Below are positions 43,209 to 52,726 of a DNA stretch of 64,000 bases, one piece after another. This stretch comes from Algoriphagus marinus (GTDB lineage Bacteria > Bacteroidota > Bacteroidia > Cytophagales > Cyclobacteriaceae). The DNA is taken from assembly GCF_001936475.1 (NCBI RefSeq), contig NZ_MSPQ01000009.1:184448-248447 (forward strand). Direction: 5' to 3'. The stretch's first letter is position 1. The number at the start of each line of letters is the position of its first letter. Below the pieces are notes generated by a model. It was not told the origin of the DNA. It saw nothing but the letters and a program-made list of their open reading frames with translations, and ran no database searches. The translations under genes and the position numbers were made by a program.

Positions 43209-46200
43209 CAGTCGATCAAGTAATTGATTTTCAAAATAGTGAGTTGGTAATCGTATCTGCTTTGCAAATACTGAAGTGTAATGTTTCTGGAGTTTTCCAG
43301 TAATTGTGCATATTGAAGAAAGTCGATTTCGCCCTCTTTATATGATCGTTGAGCTTGGTCGATCAATTGCTCTGAAAGTACTTTTCCCTCAGATTCGTAG
43401 TATTTAATCACTTGCTCTTGCTGCCTCAATTGAGTTTGTAGCTGCTTGGACTTGCTGATCAGTTGATTTTGATAGCTTTCTGATTCCAAAGCTATTCGTT
43501 GTTGCTGGAATTGAGAGGAGTTAATTTCTGATTTTTGGGATCCAAAGAACAAAGGAATCGACAAACCTGTCTGGAAACCTGGGTAAACTGCCGCATTTGG
43601 ACCAGGGTTAGTTCCCCGGAATAAATCCACAGAAATATCAGGAAGTAATCTTCTCTTCTCCACCTGCACCTGATGAGCAGCTTGGATTCTGATTCCTTCA
43701 TAATACTGAACTCCAGGATGAGTGTCCCATTGCTCCAAAATCACCAAATCGAGATTCGTCAAACTTTGACTTACTTCCAATTCTCCCACCCAATTCAATT
43801 GCAGTTTGAGTTGATCTAGGGCTACTTTAAAGTTTTGGTCTGCTTCGGATTTTTTGAGTTTGATTTCCTGAAGCTTCCCCGCTGCAGTTAGTTTCTCGAG
43901 GTAATTGGTTTCTCCTGTTTCGAAACGTCTGTTTGCTGCATTAGCGAATACCGCATATAAACTATCCAGGAAATCGTAATGATCACTCAGACTCTGGTAG
44001 TGCTGTACTGTCAAAAAAGCGCTGCTAACCTCAGACCGAATCCGCATTTTCTCCAATTCGGTTTGTTGCTGACTAATAAGTGCTTGATCTTTTAGGACCT
44101 TTTTCTGGGCAGTATAAAGCGATGGGAAAGCAAATCGCTGATTTACTCCCCAAACCCGATTATAAACCCCATTCTCGGCGATATCATTTTTATCAAAACC
44201 ATAATAAACCGTTGTCTTATCTATGTTCCAACCGGCACCTTGTCTTGCTATTGCCGATTCCGTTGCTTTTTCTGCAGATTGAATTCTAAGGTTTCTACTT
44301 TCAGCAAGTTCCAAAGCCGCTTCCAAAGTCAAAGGTTCTGTTACTTCCTGAGCCATAGCTGGCACGCCGATCATGAGAAGGATAATGGTCGCGATCACTT
44401 TTGGATTTAATCCACTTTTCTCTTTTTTCTCTTTGAAAAGCACATACAACACCGGTAAAACAAACAGTGTTAAAAATGTAGCTGTAAACAAACCACCGAC
44501 TACAACTGTAGCCAAAGGTCGCTGCACCTCAGCTCCGGCAGAAGAGGAGATTGCCATAGGCAAAAACCCTAAAGCCGCGGCGGAGGCAGTCAGTAAAACC
44601 GGTCGTAACCGCTCCTTTGCTCCGATAAAAACAAGCTCTTTAAGATTAGTAAACTTCGATTCCATGGATTTAAAATGTTCGATCAATACAATACCATTCA
44701 ACACTGCGATTCCAAACAAAGCTATAAATCCTACTCCAGCGGAGATGCTAAATGGCATATCCCGAGCCCAAAGCAAAAACACACCTCCAATGGCAGAAAG
44801 AGGAATCGCTGAATAAATCATAATGGCATCCTTTGCGGAAGAAAATGCAAAATACAACAGTACAAATATCAAGAACAAGGCAATAGGGACTGCGATCATC
44901 AAGCGACTCCTAGCTTGTTGCAAGTTTTCAAACTGTCCTCCATAAGATACCCGATACCCCTCTGGCACTTCAATTTGATTAGCCACAATAGCCTGTATAT
45001 CATCCACAACGGATTGTAAGTCTCTGTTTCTGACATTTACTCCGATCACTATTCTACGTTGCGTATTGTCTCGTGAGATTTTTGCTGGCCCTTTCGTATA
45101 AGAGATTTTTGCCAATTCGGATAGCGGAATAGATCCTCCAGTCGGCAATTGAACTGCCACGTTTTCAAGGTTAGAGATATCCTGTCTGAATTCTTTCTCA
45201 AATCTAACAACCAGATCAAATTGCCTTTCGCCTTCGAAAACCCTTCCGGCAGTTTGCCCCGCAAAACCCATTGTAACGATTTGATTGAGGTCTTCAATGT
45301 TTAACCCAAAGCGTGCAATTTTTGCTCGGTCATATTCGATTCTCATCTGAGGTAAACCGTCAACTTTCTCTACAATAATATCTGCCGCACCTTCAACACC
45401 TTGAATAGCAGCCTCGATTTTTTCCGCTGTTTGGAGCAAGACATCCAAATCTTCTCCAAAAACTTTGATCGCTAAATCGGCACGAACACCGGTGATCAAT
45501 TCGTTGAAACGCATTTCGATCGGCTGGGTAAATTCAAACTCCAACCCTGGAATTACTTCCAAAGCCTTCTTGAATGCTTCTGCCAATTCATCCTTAGTCT
45601 CCACCGTGGTCCACTCCGATGGTGGATGTAAAGTCACGATCACATCTGTCTCTTCCATAGACATGGGATCAGTCGGGATCTCTGCAGCACCAATTCGGGT
45701 TACGATCTGATTTACTTCTGGGAACTGCTTGAGGACATTTTCAATGCGGGTCATAGTTTCAACCGTATTGGTCAGTGTAGTTCCAGTCTTCAAAACCGGC
45801 TGGATTACAAAATCACCTTCGTCGAGTGTAGGAACAAACTCGGAACCCATTCGGGAAAAGACAAAAATCGTGATCACCAGCAAACCAAAGGCTCCAGCTA
45901 AAACAGCTTTCGAATGATCTAATGCCCATTTGATAGCTGGCTCATAGCCTCTATTGATTGTATTTATAATTCTTGTAGAAATATTTTTAGGCCCGGGAGG
46001 GGTAGTCTTCAGAAACATGGAAGAAACAACCGGAACATAGGTTAGGCCGAGGATCATTGCCCCTACCAAAGCAAAGCTGAAAACCTCTGCCATTGGTCGA
46101 AACATCTTGCCTTCCACTCCACTCAAGGATAAAATTGGAATAAAAACAATGATGATAATAATTTGTCCAAAAATCGCTGAATGCATCATTTTGGAAGCTC

Positions 46201-47533
46201 CTTGGAGCGAGACTTCATCTTTTTTCACCCGAAGTTCTTCCGGGGAAAGTTGATTGGCATCCTTTCCAATTTGGGTAAATCGGAATGCAATGTATTCTAC
46301 GATAATTACTGCACCGTCAATAATAATCCCAAAGTCAATCGCTCCCAAACTCATCAGGTTGGCATCGACTCCGAAGATGTACATCATCGAAATGGCAAAA
46401 AGCAAACTCAGTGGGATTACAGAGGCAACCACTAATCCCGAACGAATATTGCCTAACAGTAATACGACTACAAAAACTACAATCAAACAACCCAAAATCA
46501 GATTTTCGGCGATCGTGAAGGTCGTCCGTCCAATCAACTCTGAACGATCCAAAAACCCATTTATAACTACTCCCTTAGGCAAAGATGATTCGATCTCTAC
46601 AAGTCTTTCTTTAACTCGATCGATGGTTGCTTTGGATCCAGCTCCTTTGAGCATCATCACTTGGCCAAGGACTTTCTCTCCTTCACCATTGGCAGTAATG
46701 GCGCCAAATCGATTTGCATGACCAAAGTCTACTTTAGCGATGTCTTTAATATAAAGAGGAGTTCCTTCGCGGACTTCAATCACTATATTCCCAATATCTT
46801 CCAGGCTCTTCACCAAACCTTCACCACGGATAAAAAAGCTCTCATTTGTCTTTTCTATATAGCTACCTCCAGCGATGGAATTATTTTTACTAAGTGCATC
46901 ATATACTTGGGACAGACTAATGCCCATTGCTTTCAATCGCTCAGGATTAATGGCAACTTCATACTGCTTGAGAAATCCTCCCCAGGTATTCACTTCCACC
47001 ACTCCCTCAATTCCTGAAAGTTGGCGACGAACTACCCAGTCTTGAATCGTTCGTAAATCAGTGATCGTGTATTGGTCTTCATATCCAGGTTTGACATCAA
47101 TCACATATTGATAAATCTCTCCCAAACCTGTAGAAATCGGCCCCATAAAAGGCTGGCCAAAACCGGCAGGAATTTGTTCTTGGGCTATCTTGATTCGTTC
47201 GGCAATTAATTGTCGAGGCAAATACGTACCTAAATCATCTTCAAAAACAATCGTCACTACAGACAACCCGAATTTAGAAACGGAACGAATCTCTTTAACA
47301 CCCGGTAGATTTGCCATCTCCAGCTCTACAGGATAGGTCAGGTATTTTTCCACATCTTCTGTGGCGAGATTCCGAGAGGTGGTAATGACTTGTACCTGAT
47401 TATTGGTCACGTCTGGAACAGCACCAATGGAAAGACGCGCCAATGCATAAATCCCAAAGCCTATCCAGCCTGCAATCAGCAGAAAAATGATCAGTTTATT
47501 CGAAATACTCCAATTGATAATCCGGTCTAGCAT
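43208..47533 (-). CDS. CusA/CzcA-type heavy-metal RND pump fused to TolC-like channel
   Basis: The 1441-residue protein joins two parts. Residues 1 to about 1030 are an HME-RND transporter (IINWSISNKLIIFLLIAG, GVDANLMSLGAIDFGIIIDG with the proton-relay Asp, FVPTLDEGDFVIQP, GVGFIALFGIAVLNGIVLIE), twelve helices plus porter loops. Residues about 1045-1441 are a TolC-family channel (LTLEAALELAESRNLRIQSA, ending near YDYQLTILKINYLID) preceded by a signal-like segment VIATIILLMIGVPAMAQE. The metal (Cu, Zn, Co or other) cannot be told. Such fusions are found in Bacteroidota. Confidence 0.92.
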   Translation of the reverse strand: MLDRIINWSISNKLIIFLLIAGWIGFGIYALARLSIGAVPDVTNNQVQVITTSRNLATEDVEKYLTYPVELEMANLPGVKEIRSVSKFGLSVVTIVFEDDLGTYLPRQLIAERIKIAQEQIPAGFGQPFMGPISTGLGEIYQYVIDVKPGYEDQYTITDLRTIQDWVVRRQLSGIEGVVEVNTWGGFLKQYEVAINPERLKAMGISLSQVYDALSKNNSIAGGSYIEKTNESFFIRGEGLVKSLEDIGNIVIEVREGTPLYIKDIAKVDFGHANRFGAITANGEGEKVLGQVMMLKGAGSKATIDRVKERLVEIESSLPKGVVINGFLDRSELIGRTTFTIAENLILGCLIVVFVVVLLLGNIRSGLVVASVIPLSLLFAISMMYIFGVDANLMSLGAIDFGIIIDGAVIIVEYIAFRFTQIGKDANQLSPEELRVKKDEVSLQGASKMMHSAIFGQIIIIIVFIPILSLSGVEGKMFRPMAEVFSFALVGAMILGLTYVPVVSSMFLKTTPPGPKNISTRIINTINRGYEPAIKWALDHSKAVLAGAFGLLVITIFVFSRMGSEFVPTLDEGDFVIQPVLKTGTTLTNTVETMTRIENVLKQFPEVNQIVTRIGAAEIPTDPMSMEETDVIVTLHPPSEWTTVETKDELAEAFKKALEVIPGLEFEFTQPIEMRFNELITGVRADLAIKVFGEDLDVLLQTAEKIEAAIQGVEGAADIIVEKVDGLPQMRIEYDRAKIARFGLNIEDLNQIVTMGFAGQTAGRVFEGERQFDLVVRFEKEFRQDISNLENVAVQLPTGGSIPLSELAKISYTKGPAKISRDNTQRRIVIGVNVRNRDLQSVVDDIQAIVANQIEVPEGYRVSYGGQFENLQQARSRLMIAVPIALFLIFVLLYFAFSSAKDAIMIYSAIPLSAIGGVFLLWARDMPFSISAGVGFIALFGIAVLNGIVLIEHFKSMESKFTNLKELVFIGAKERLRPVLLTASAAALGFLPMAISSSAGAEVQRPLATVVVGGLFTATFLTLFVLPVLYVLFKEKKEKSGLNPKVIATIILLMIGVPAMAQEVTEPLTLEAALELAESRNLRIQSAEKATESAIARQGAGWNIDKTTVYYGFDKNDIAENGVYNRVWGVNQRFAFPSLYTAQKKVLKDQALISQQQTELEKMRIRSEVSSAFLTVQHYQSLSDHYDFLDSLYAVFANAANRRFETGETNYLEKLTAAGKLQEIKLKKSEADQNFKVALDQLKLQLNWVGELEVSQSLTNLDLVILEQWDTHPGVQYYEGIRIQAAHQVQVEKRRLLPDISVDLFRGTNPGPNAAVYPGFQTGLSIPLFFGSQKSEINSSQFQQQRIALESESYQNQLISKSKQLQTQLRQQEQVIKYYESEGKVLSEQLIDQAQRSYKEGEIDFLQYAQLLENSRNITLQYLQSRYDYQLTILKINYLID

Positions 47534-47605
47534 AAAATGAATCTTAGTGATACAAAAATCACTATAATCATCTGTAAACTAGCATAAGAATATCTTAAGG
47601 TTTAC

Positions 47606-48994
47606 TTAAATCTTTTCCTGAAAGATCAATCTAAAAATAGAACCAACACCTTTTTTGCTTTGCACCTCAATCAAAATCCCGGATTCCAAGGCCAGTTTTT
47701 TTACGATGGCAAGTCCTAAACCAGTTCCGGGAACAGGTTTTTCCAAAAGCTGAGTTTCCCTAAAAAACGGATCAAAAATCCGGTCTAATGAATCTTCCTC
47801 GATACCTACTCCTTGATCCTCAACAGTAATAAATGGTGCACCCTGATGAATTCCTGCCCGAATAGAAATCGAAGAGTCATGATCAGAATATTTCAGCGAA
47901 TTTTGAAGCAAATTATTCAAGATCATATGAAGAGACTTCGTATTCACCTCTATTTCCAGTGGTAGAGTAAGGTTGGTTTCGAAATCAATTTGTCTTGCAT
48001 AATCATGGGACATTTTCTGAGCGAAGTTGCGGCCGAATTCAAGTAAATCGATTGACAAATAATCAGAGTTCGAAAATTTACCGACGCGCGCCAAAGCCAA
48101 AAGCTGCTCTATCATCTCACTCATTCGATCAATACTTTGTAAAGCAGTCTGAATTTTTGACTCGTATTCTTCTGTGGTACGAGGCTTACGGATCAAGACT
48201 TCCAATGTCCCCCGTAGAACAGCCAGTGGAGTTCGAAGCTCATGGGAAGCATCAGAGGTAAATTGCTTTTCTCGATTTAATGATTGTTCCAGCCTGGAAA
48301 GTAATGAGTTGATAGATCTTGCCAATTGACCTATTTCATCATTTTGCTCCGTTAATGGTACCCGTTCGTTCAGGTTTTTCTGATTAATCTGATTGGTAGT
48401 ATCTGTGATGATTTGGATTGGTGCAATACTTTTTCCAACCATAAATCTCATCATTAAAAAAAGCGAGATCAAAATGACAGGATAAAGTACTACAAGAATC
48501 TTAAGGAGATTATAAAGTAAATGTCGCGAATCCTCAAAGGAAGTTGCCACAAGCATATACCCTTCTATTTTACCCTCATGCCTCAAGGGAATCTGTATCT
48601 GCCGAACCTCTTCATCTCCTATTTCCAGCGTCAATGCATCGTCTCTTGAAGCTCGATCGGGCAAAAAAGTCAAATGATTTCCTCTCAGATTTGGAGAGCG
48701 GTCCATGGTATTTCCCTCAAGGTCTACGATTTCAATGAAAATCGGATTGAGTTGAATTTGGGAATGTTCTGCTTCTTCCCATTCATTTTTGTTTAAAAAA
48801 ATCAATTCTCCGTTCACAAGAGAGATTTCTCTCAAATGATCTTGTACCTCAGCTAAAAGGGCTTTATCACTATTTTCAATGACTGAATAATTAACCACTA
48901 CATAGATAATCGTAAAAACAACCAAGATGATCAACGCAGTCATCATGGTTAGCCTTCTAGCTATTCGTTCACGATAGGAATTACTTTTCTTCAT
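47606..48994 (-). CDS. Sensor histidine kinase (CusS-like)
   Basis: The 462-residue kinase has two membrane helices (residues 18-37 and about 163-183) around a periplasmic sensor of about 120 residues, a HAMP linker, the H-box SDASHELRTPLAVL with phospho-acceptor His251, an N-box (LHMILNNLLQNSLKYS) and G-boxes (VEDQGVGIEED, GTGLGLAIVKK). The layout matches CusS/PcoS-type metal or envelope-stress sensors. It overlaps the response regulator by one base. Confidence 0.9.
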   Translation of the reverse strand: MKKSNSYRERIARRLTMMTALIILVVFTIIYVVVNYSVIENSDKALLAEVQDHLREISLVNGELIFLNKNEWEEAEHSQIQLNPIFIEIVDLEGNTMDRSPNLRGNHLTFLPDRASRDDALTLEIGDEEVRQIQIPLRHEGKIEGYMLVATSFEDSRHLLYNLLKILVVLYPVILISLFLMMRFMVGKSIAPIQIITDTTNQINQKNLNERVPLTEQNDEIGQLARSINSLLSRLEQSLNREKQFTSDASHELRTPLAVLRGTLEVLIRKPRTTEEYESKIQTALQSIDRMSEMIEQLLALARVGKFSNSDYLSIDLLEFGRNFAQKMSHDYARQIDFETNLTLPLEIEVNTKSLHMILNNLLQNSLKYSDHDSSISIRAGIHQGAPFITVEDQGVGIEEDSLDRIFDPFFRETQLLEKPVPGTGLGLAIVKKLALESGILIEVQSKKGVGSIFRLIFQEKI

Positions 48995-49659
48995 TATTCT
49001 TTAGCCATATAACCTACACCGCGAATAGTCTGTATATATCCCTCTTCCTCATGAAGATCCAGTTTCTTCCGAAGCGAATTAATAAAAACATCGATCACAC
49101 CTGTATTATACTCGAAATGTATATCCCATACCTTTTCGATAATTAATGTTCTTCGGCATACCTTATTCTTGTTTCTGACCAAGTATTCAAGTAAGGCAAA
49201 TTCCTTCTGTGTAAGGGGAATCTCAACATTATCTTTTAATACTTGATGTCTTTCAGGAAAAATAGAAATCGTACCTAAGGTGAAAAATTCCGGTTCACCG
49301 ACTTTTGCCCGAAGTTGCACCCGCACACGTTCTAACAATTCTTCGAAATGAAAGGGTTTTTTGATGTAATCATTTGCCCCTGCCTGCAAGCCAAAGACAG
49401 TTTCATCAGTCGTGTCTTTTGCAGTGAGAAAGATGATTGGAGTATCCTTATGTTCTTTTCGAAAAGCACGACAAAGATCAATCCCACTCAATCCTGGAAG
49501 CATCCAATCTAGAAGCAAAAGATCATAATTACCCGAAAGAGCCAAATCCAAGCCCATCTTTCCATTATCCGCAACGTCCACGGCATAGGATTCTTCTTCA
49601 AGTCCTTGCTTTAAAAAACCGGAAATCCCTGGCTCATCCTCTACTACTAGAATTCTCAT
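48994..49659 (-). CDS. OmpR-family response regulator (CusR-like)
   Basis: The 221-residue protein has a receiver domain (LVVEDEPGISGFL, phospho-acceptor Asp51 in LLLLDWMLPG, IIFLTAKD, YIKKPFHFEELLERV) and a winged-helix output (LTQKEFALLEYLVRN, VDIFNSLRKK-type end, IQTIRGVGYM). It should bind DNA near its own operon. It starts 3 bases downstream of the glycosyltransferase stop, so the genes are cotranscribed. Confidence 0.93.
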   Translation of the reverse strand: MRILVVEDEPGISGFLKQGLEEESYAVDVADNGKMGLDLALSGNYDLLLLDWMLPGLSGIDLCRAFRKEHKDTPIIFLTAKDTTDETVFGLQAGANDYIKKPFHFEELLERVRVQLRAKVGEPEFFTLGTISIFPERHQVLKDNVEIPLTQKEFALLEYLVRNKNKVCRRTLIIEKVWDIHFEYNTGVIDVFINSLRKKLDLHEEEGYIQTIRGVGYMAKE

Positions 49660-49662
49660 TTT

Positions 49663-51921
49663 CTATTTTTTAGGTTCTATCCGATGAATTTTCCAACCGT
49701 CTATTTCAACTTGAAGCTTCCAACTGAAGTCAGTAGGAAGATCAGGAAGTTTTTTACTTGATTTTGAAATCCAAAACCCTTTTTGATTGACAGCTTTCTT
49801 GATCCAATCCGGATCAGTTTTTAAATTAATCAAAGTTTCTTTCCAACTCTCATCTTTTTGAAATTGAGTTTCCCGATTGAGGCTTTCGTCTCCATCGTAA
49901 ATGGAAACAATAGGCAGTTCGCTCTGAAAAGAGATCGAAGGAAGCCGCTTGTCATAAATGAATATTTCATCTTGCGGCTCATGATTAGCAGACACCCATT
50001 CAGCAACTCTTCGGGTATCATTGACGACGGCTGGATTAGCGCTGAAAAAATACGATGCCATCAAACCGACTCCCATTGTAAATACCCATGAATTGATCAA
50101 AACACGATCTTTTCGTTGAATTCCTGAAATCAAAAGCCCTATTAATGTTCCTATTAAAATGAACCAGATATAGTAAAACTTATACCCTAAAGTAATCCTA
50201 GGATCTATCTTAGGAGAAATGATAAGGCCTATCAACACCAGACCAAAAAAAATGAATTGGGTGATTTCCCACTTTTTCTGAGCACGATCCGAAAGCTGAT
50301 CCCAGGCTAATATTGAACCGAAAGCTAATCCCGAATACACAGGAAGTATATATAAAACCAATTTAGACTGACTGATAGAGAAGAACAGAACCGGAATGAC
50401 CACCCATACCCAAAATAGAGCAAGTTGAGATGATTTGTTTTTTGCTACCCAAATAGACTTCTGAAGTAAAATCAAAAACCATGGAAAAGCGGTGATAATC
50501 AGGACTACCGGATAAAACCAAAAAGGCTGACCTCGTGAAAAAGTATCAGTGGCAAATCGCTGGATCGTATGCTTAAAAAGAAAATAATCCAGAAATCTGG
50601 AATCTTCAATATAGAGCCCAACAAACCAAAACAGTCCAATCCCAAGCATTAATGCCAGCCCAACCAGCGTAGGCCAATTGAATTTTGGCCAGGCTCTTTT
50701 TTGATAACCTTGATAAACCAGAAGGATTATCGGCACAATCCAGACCACAGGACCTTTGGTCAGAAACCCCAAACCTAAAAACACAAAAGATGCGATCAAT
50801 GAAATGGGATTTTTGGATTTTTGATGAGAAAACCAAAAATATATCGCTGCCAATATGAAGGTGGCTAAATATGTATCAGTGGTCAAAGCTCTACTTCCGA
50901 TGATTACCACCGAGAATGAACTGTAAAGCATAGCTGCCAAAAAGGCTTTTTTTGAATCTTTAAAAAGCAAAAGGCCAAGTTTATAAATCAGAAAAATCTT
51001 AAGCAGAACTGCGATCTGCAAGAAAAAACGGGCAGAGAAAGGCGAAACCCCAAAAGCCTTATAAGCTACTGCCGTGATCCAATAGGTCATCGGAGGCTTG
51101 TGATAATGAAAAATCCCCATGAGCTGAGGGTGAATCCAATCACCTGACTCCAGCATTTCTTTCCCAATTTCCGCATACCGTGCCTCGCTTGATTCCGTTA
51201 CGGACCAAGATTGGAGATTGAAAAAGAGTACAAAAGCAGTAAATCCAATTAGTACAGGTAATCGGTAGGATTTAATCCGATCGAGAAATGCGGAGGGAAT
51301 GGCAAATTTTAGATTCTTTTCGATACTGATATTACGAGCATAAACCAAGATCCCGAATGCCTGACCAATAAATAGAACGGCATCTTTTCGAAATATCGCA
51401 TACGAGGCAATCATGATAGCTCCAACAATGCTGATATACCAGAAGCTGATCGGGAAATGAGACTCCTTTTTTTGCTCTGCGGAATACCACTGTACAAAAA
51501 ACCGACCAGTGAAAAGCACTTGACCTATACTACCCCAAGTCAAAAGTAAAGTGCCAATTTCAGGATTAGAAAACAGGGAAGGAAATGAGAAGTCCCCTGA
51601 AAAAAGGTACCCGAAAAAGACAAAAGGCATCGTCAGGATTAGGACTCTAGTCCATTTCGGAAAATTATCCCAAGCATTCTGAAGTTGTAGATTTCGTATG
51701 TAAATAAAATATCCAAAAACCTGTCCTCCAACAATCACAATATCATGTCGAAATGTCCCATATACCATCAACAAGAAAGAGGCAAGAATACTTAGCTGCC
51801 AAAAGATCAAAGGCGAAAGCACTTTTCCTGCTTTTTCGGAGCGAATCAATTGAATAATAAATCGAGCAGAAAATAGCCCCTGAGCTAAAAATCCAAGTGA
51901 AAGTAATCCAATCCCATTCAT
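49663..51921 (-). CDS. Lipid-A-type glycosyltransferase (ArnT/PMT-like) fused to two LAB_N domains
   Basis: The 752-residue membrane protein starts with two copies of the LAB_N domain (LGFLAQGLFSARFIIQLIRS at about 8-27 and SIGQVLFTGRFFVQWYSAEQ at about 130-149), found in lipid A biosynthesis proteins, followed from about residue 215 by a PMT_2/GT83 glycosyltransferase (WSVTESSEARYAEIGKEM, HYHKPPMTYWITAVA). ArnT enzymes add aminoarabinose from undecaprenyl phosphate to lipid A. The donor here is unknown. Overlaps the GT2 gene by four bases. Confidence 0.85.
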   Translation of the reverse strand: MNGIGLLSLGFLAQGLFSARFIIQLIRSEKAGKVLSPLIFWQLSILASFLLMVYGTFRHDIVIVGGQVFGYFIYIRNLQLQNAWDNFPKWTRVLILTMPFVFFGYLFSGDFSFPSLFSNPEIGTLLLTWGSIGQVLFTGRFFVQWYSAEQKKESHFPISFWYISIVGAIMIASYAIFRKDAVLFIGQAFGILVYARNISIEKNLKFAIPSAFLDRIKSYRLPVLIGFTAFVLFFNLQSWSVTESSEARYAEIGKEMLESGDWIHPQLMGIFHYHKPPMTYWITAVAYKAFGVSPFSARFFLQIAVLLKIFLIYKLGLLLFKDSKKAFLAAMLYSSFSVVIIGSRALTTDTYLATFILAAIYFWFSHQKSKNPISLIASFVFLGLGFLTKGPVVWIVPIILLVYQGYQKRAWPKFNWPTLVGLALMLGIGLFWFVGLYIEDSRFLDYFLFKHTIQRFATDTFSRGQPFWFYPVVLIITAFPWFLILLQKSIWVAKNKSSQLALFWVWVVIPVLFFSISQSKLVLYILPVYSGLAFGSILAWDQLSDRAQKKWEITQFIFFGLVLIGLIISPKIDPRITLGYKFYYIWFILIGTLIGLLISGIQRKDRVLINSWVFTMGVGLMASYFFSANPAVVNDTRRVAEWVSANHEPQDEIFIYDKRLPSISFQSELPIVSIYDGDESLNRETQFQKDESWKETLINLKTDPDWIKKAVNQKGFWISKSSKKLPDLPTDFSWKLQVEIDGWKIHRIEPKK

Positions 51922-52658
51922 AGAATCTGGTCTTTAGACATTCTATCTGAACTTTGGATCTTGTAATTAATCCTTCGCTTCATCATCCATCTGACTCCAA
52001 TAGTATCCACAAGTGGTCCAATCGATCTATTGAGAAAATTGAATTTACTTTTGCCACTTTCTCTAGGATAGTGGGCGATTGGAATCTCCTTGACTTTACC
52101 ACCTTGCATCAGCACCAATGCCGGAATGAATCGGTGTACTCCGGAAAAATAAGGTAAAGCAAGAGCATACTCTCGCTTGATGATTTTAAGCGGACAGCCA
52201 GAGTCTTTTACTCCATCATTAAGCAATGAATCCCGAAACCAATTCGCAAATCGTGAAGTAATTTTCTTTACAGGAGAATCCTTTCTACCCATGCGAGCAC
52301 CGAGGACCAAGTCAAATGAATCCAAGAAAGGCTCAAATCTGAGGAAATCGATCGGTTTGGTCTGTAGATCTGCATCAATATAGCCTAACCAATCACTCTT
52401 GGCATACTTAAATCCAGCTAGAATCGCTGCGCTTAATCCTCTATTTCGATCAAAGGAAATGAAATGAAATCTCGAATTTGTTTCACATAGCTTTTTAATC
52501 TTCAGTAAACTCCCATCTGTAGAGCCATCATCAACAAGCAACATTTGAGGATTCATGGAGGATTTTTCGAAGTAGGGCTGGAACTCACTTTCCAATATAT
52601 CTATCCCAGCTTCTTCATTATAGATCGGAACAATTATGGTTAGCTCTTTCATCCTCAT
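51918..52658 (-). CDS. Family 2 glycosyltransferase (ArnC/DPM1-like)
   Basis: The 246-residue protein from ATG 52658 (52652 is the alternative; a TTG further upstream is less likely) is a polyprenyl-phosphate glycosyltransferase: TIIVPIYNEEAG, LLVDDGSTDGS, YIDADLQTKP (the D-x-D) and ARMGRKDSPVKK. It lacks the membrane helices of ArnC. The likely role is to make the undecaprenyl-phosphate-sugar used by the coupled ArnT-like enzyme. Confidence 0.88.
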   Translation of the reverse strand: MRMKELTIIVPIYNEEAGIDILESEFQPYFEKSSMNPQMLLVDDGSTDGSLLKIKKLCETNSRFHFISFDRNRGLSAAILAGFKYAKSDWLGYIDADLQTKPIDFLRFEPFLDSFDLVLGARMGRKDSPVKKITSRFANWFRDSLLNDGVKDSGCPLKIIKREYALALPYFSGVHRFIPALVLMQGGKVKEIPIAHYPRESGKSKFNFLNRSIGPLVDTIGVRWMMKRRINYKIQSSDRMSKDQIL

Positions 52659-52726
52659 TTTAAAGAGGCAAAATTGCAACTAAGACATTTTGAAATGCTT
52701 AGCGATTCCTTAAGATTGGCTTAAAA

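Noticed and set aside
46254..46721. 155-residue plus frame opposite the RND pump
   Set aside because: Shadow of the pump gene; no signal peptide or domain.
43208..47533. Possible frameshift or missed stop creating the pump-TolC fusion
   Set aside because: The frame is open throughout, both halves are complete, and this fusion type is known in Bacteroidota.
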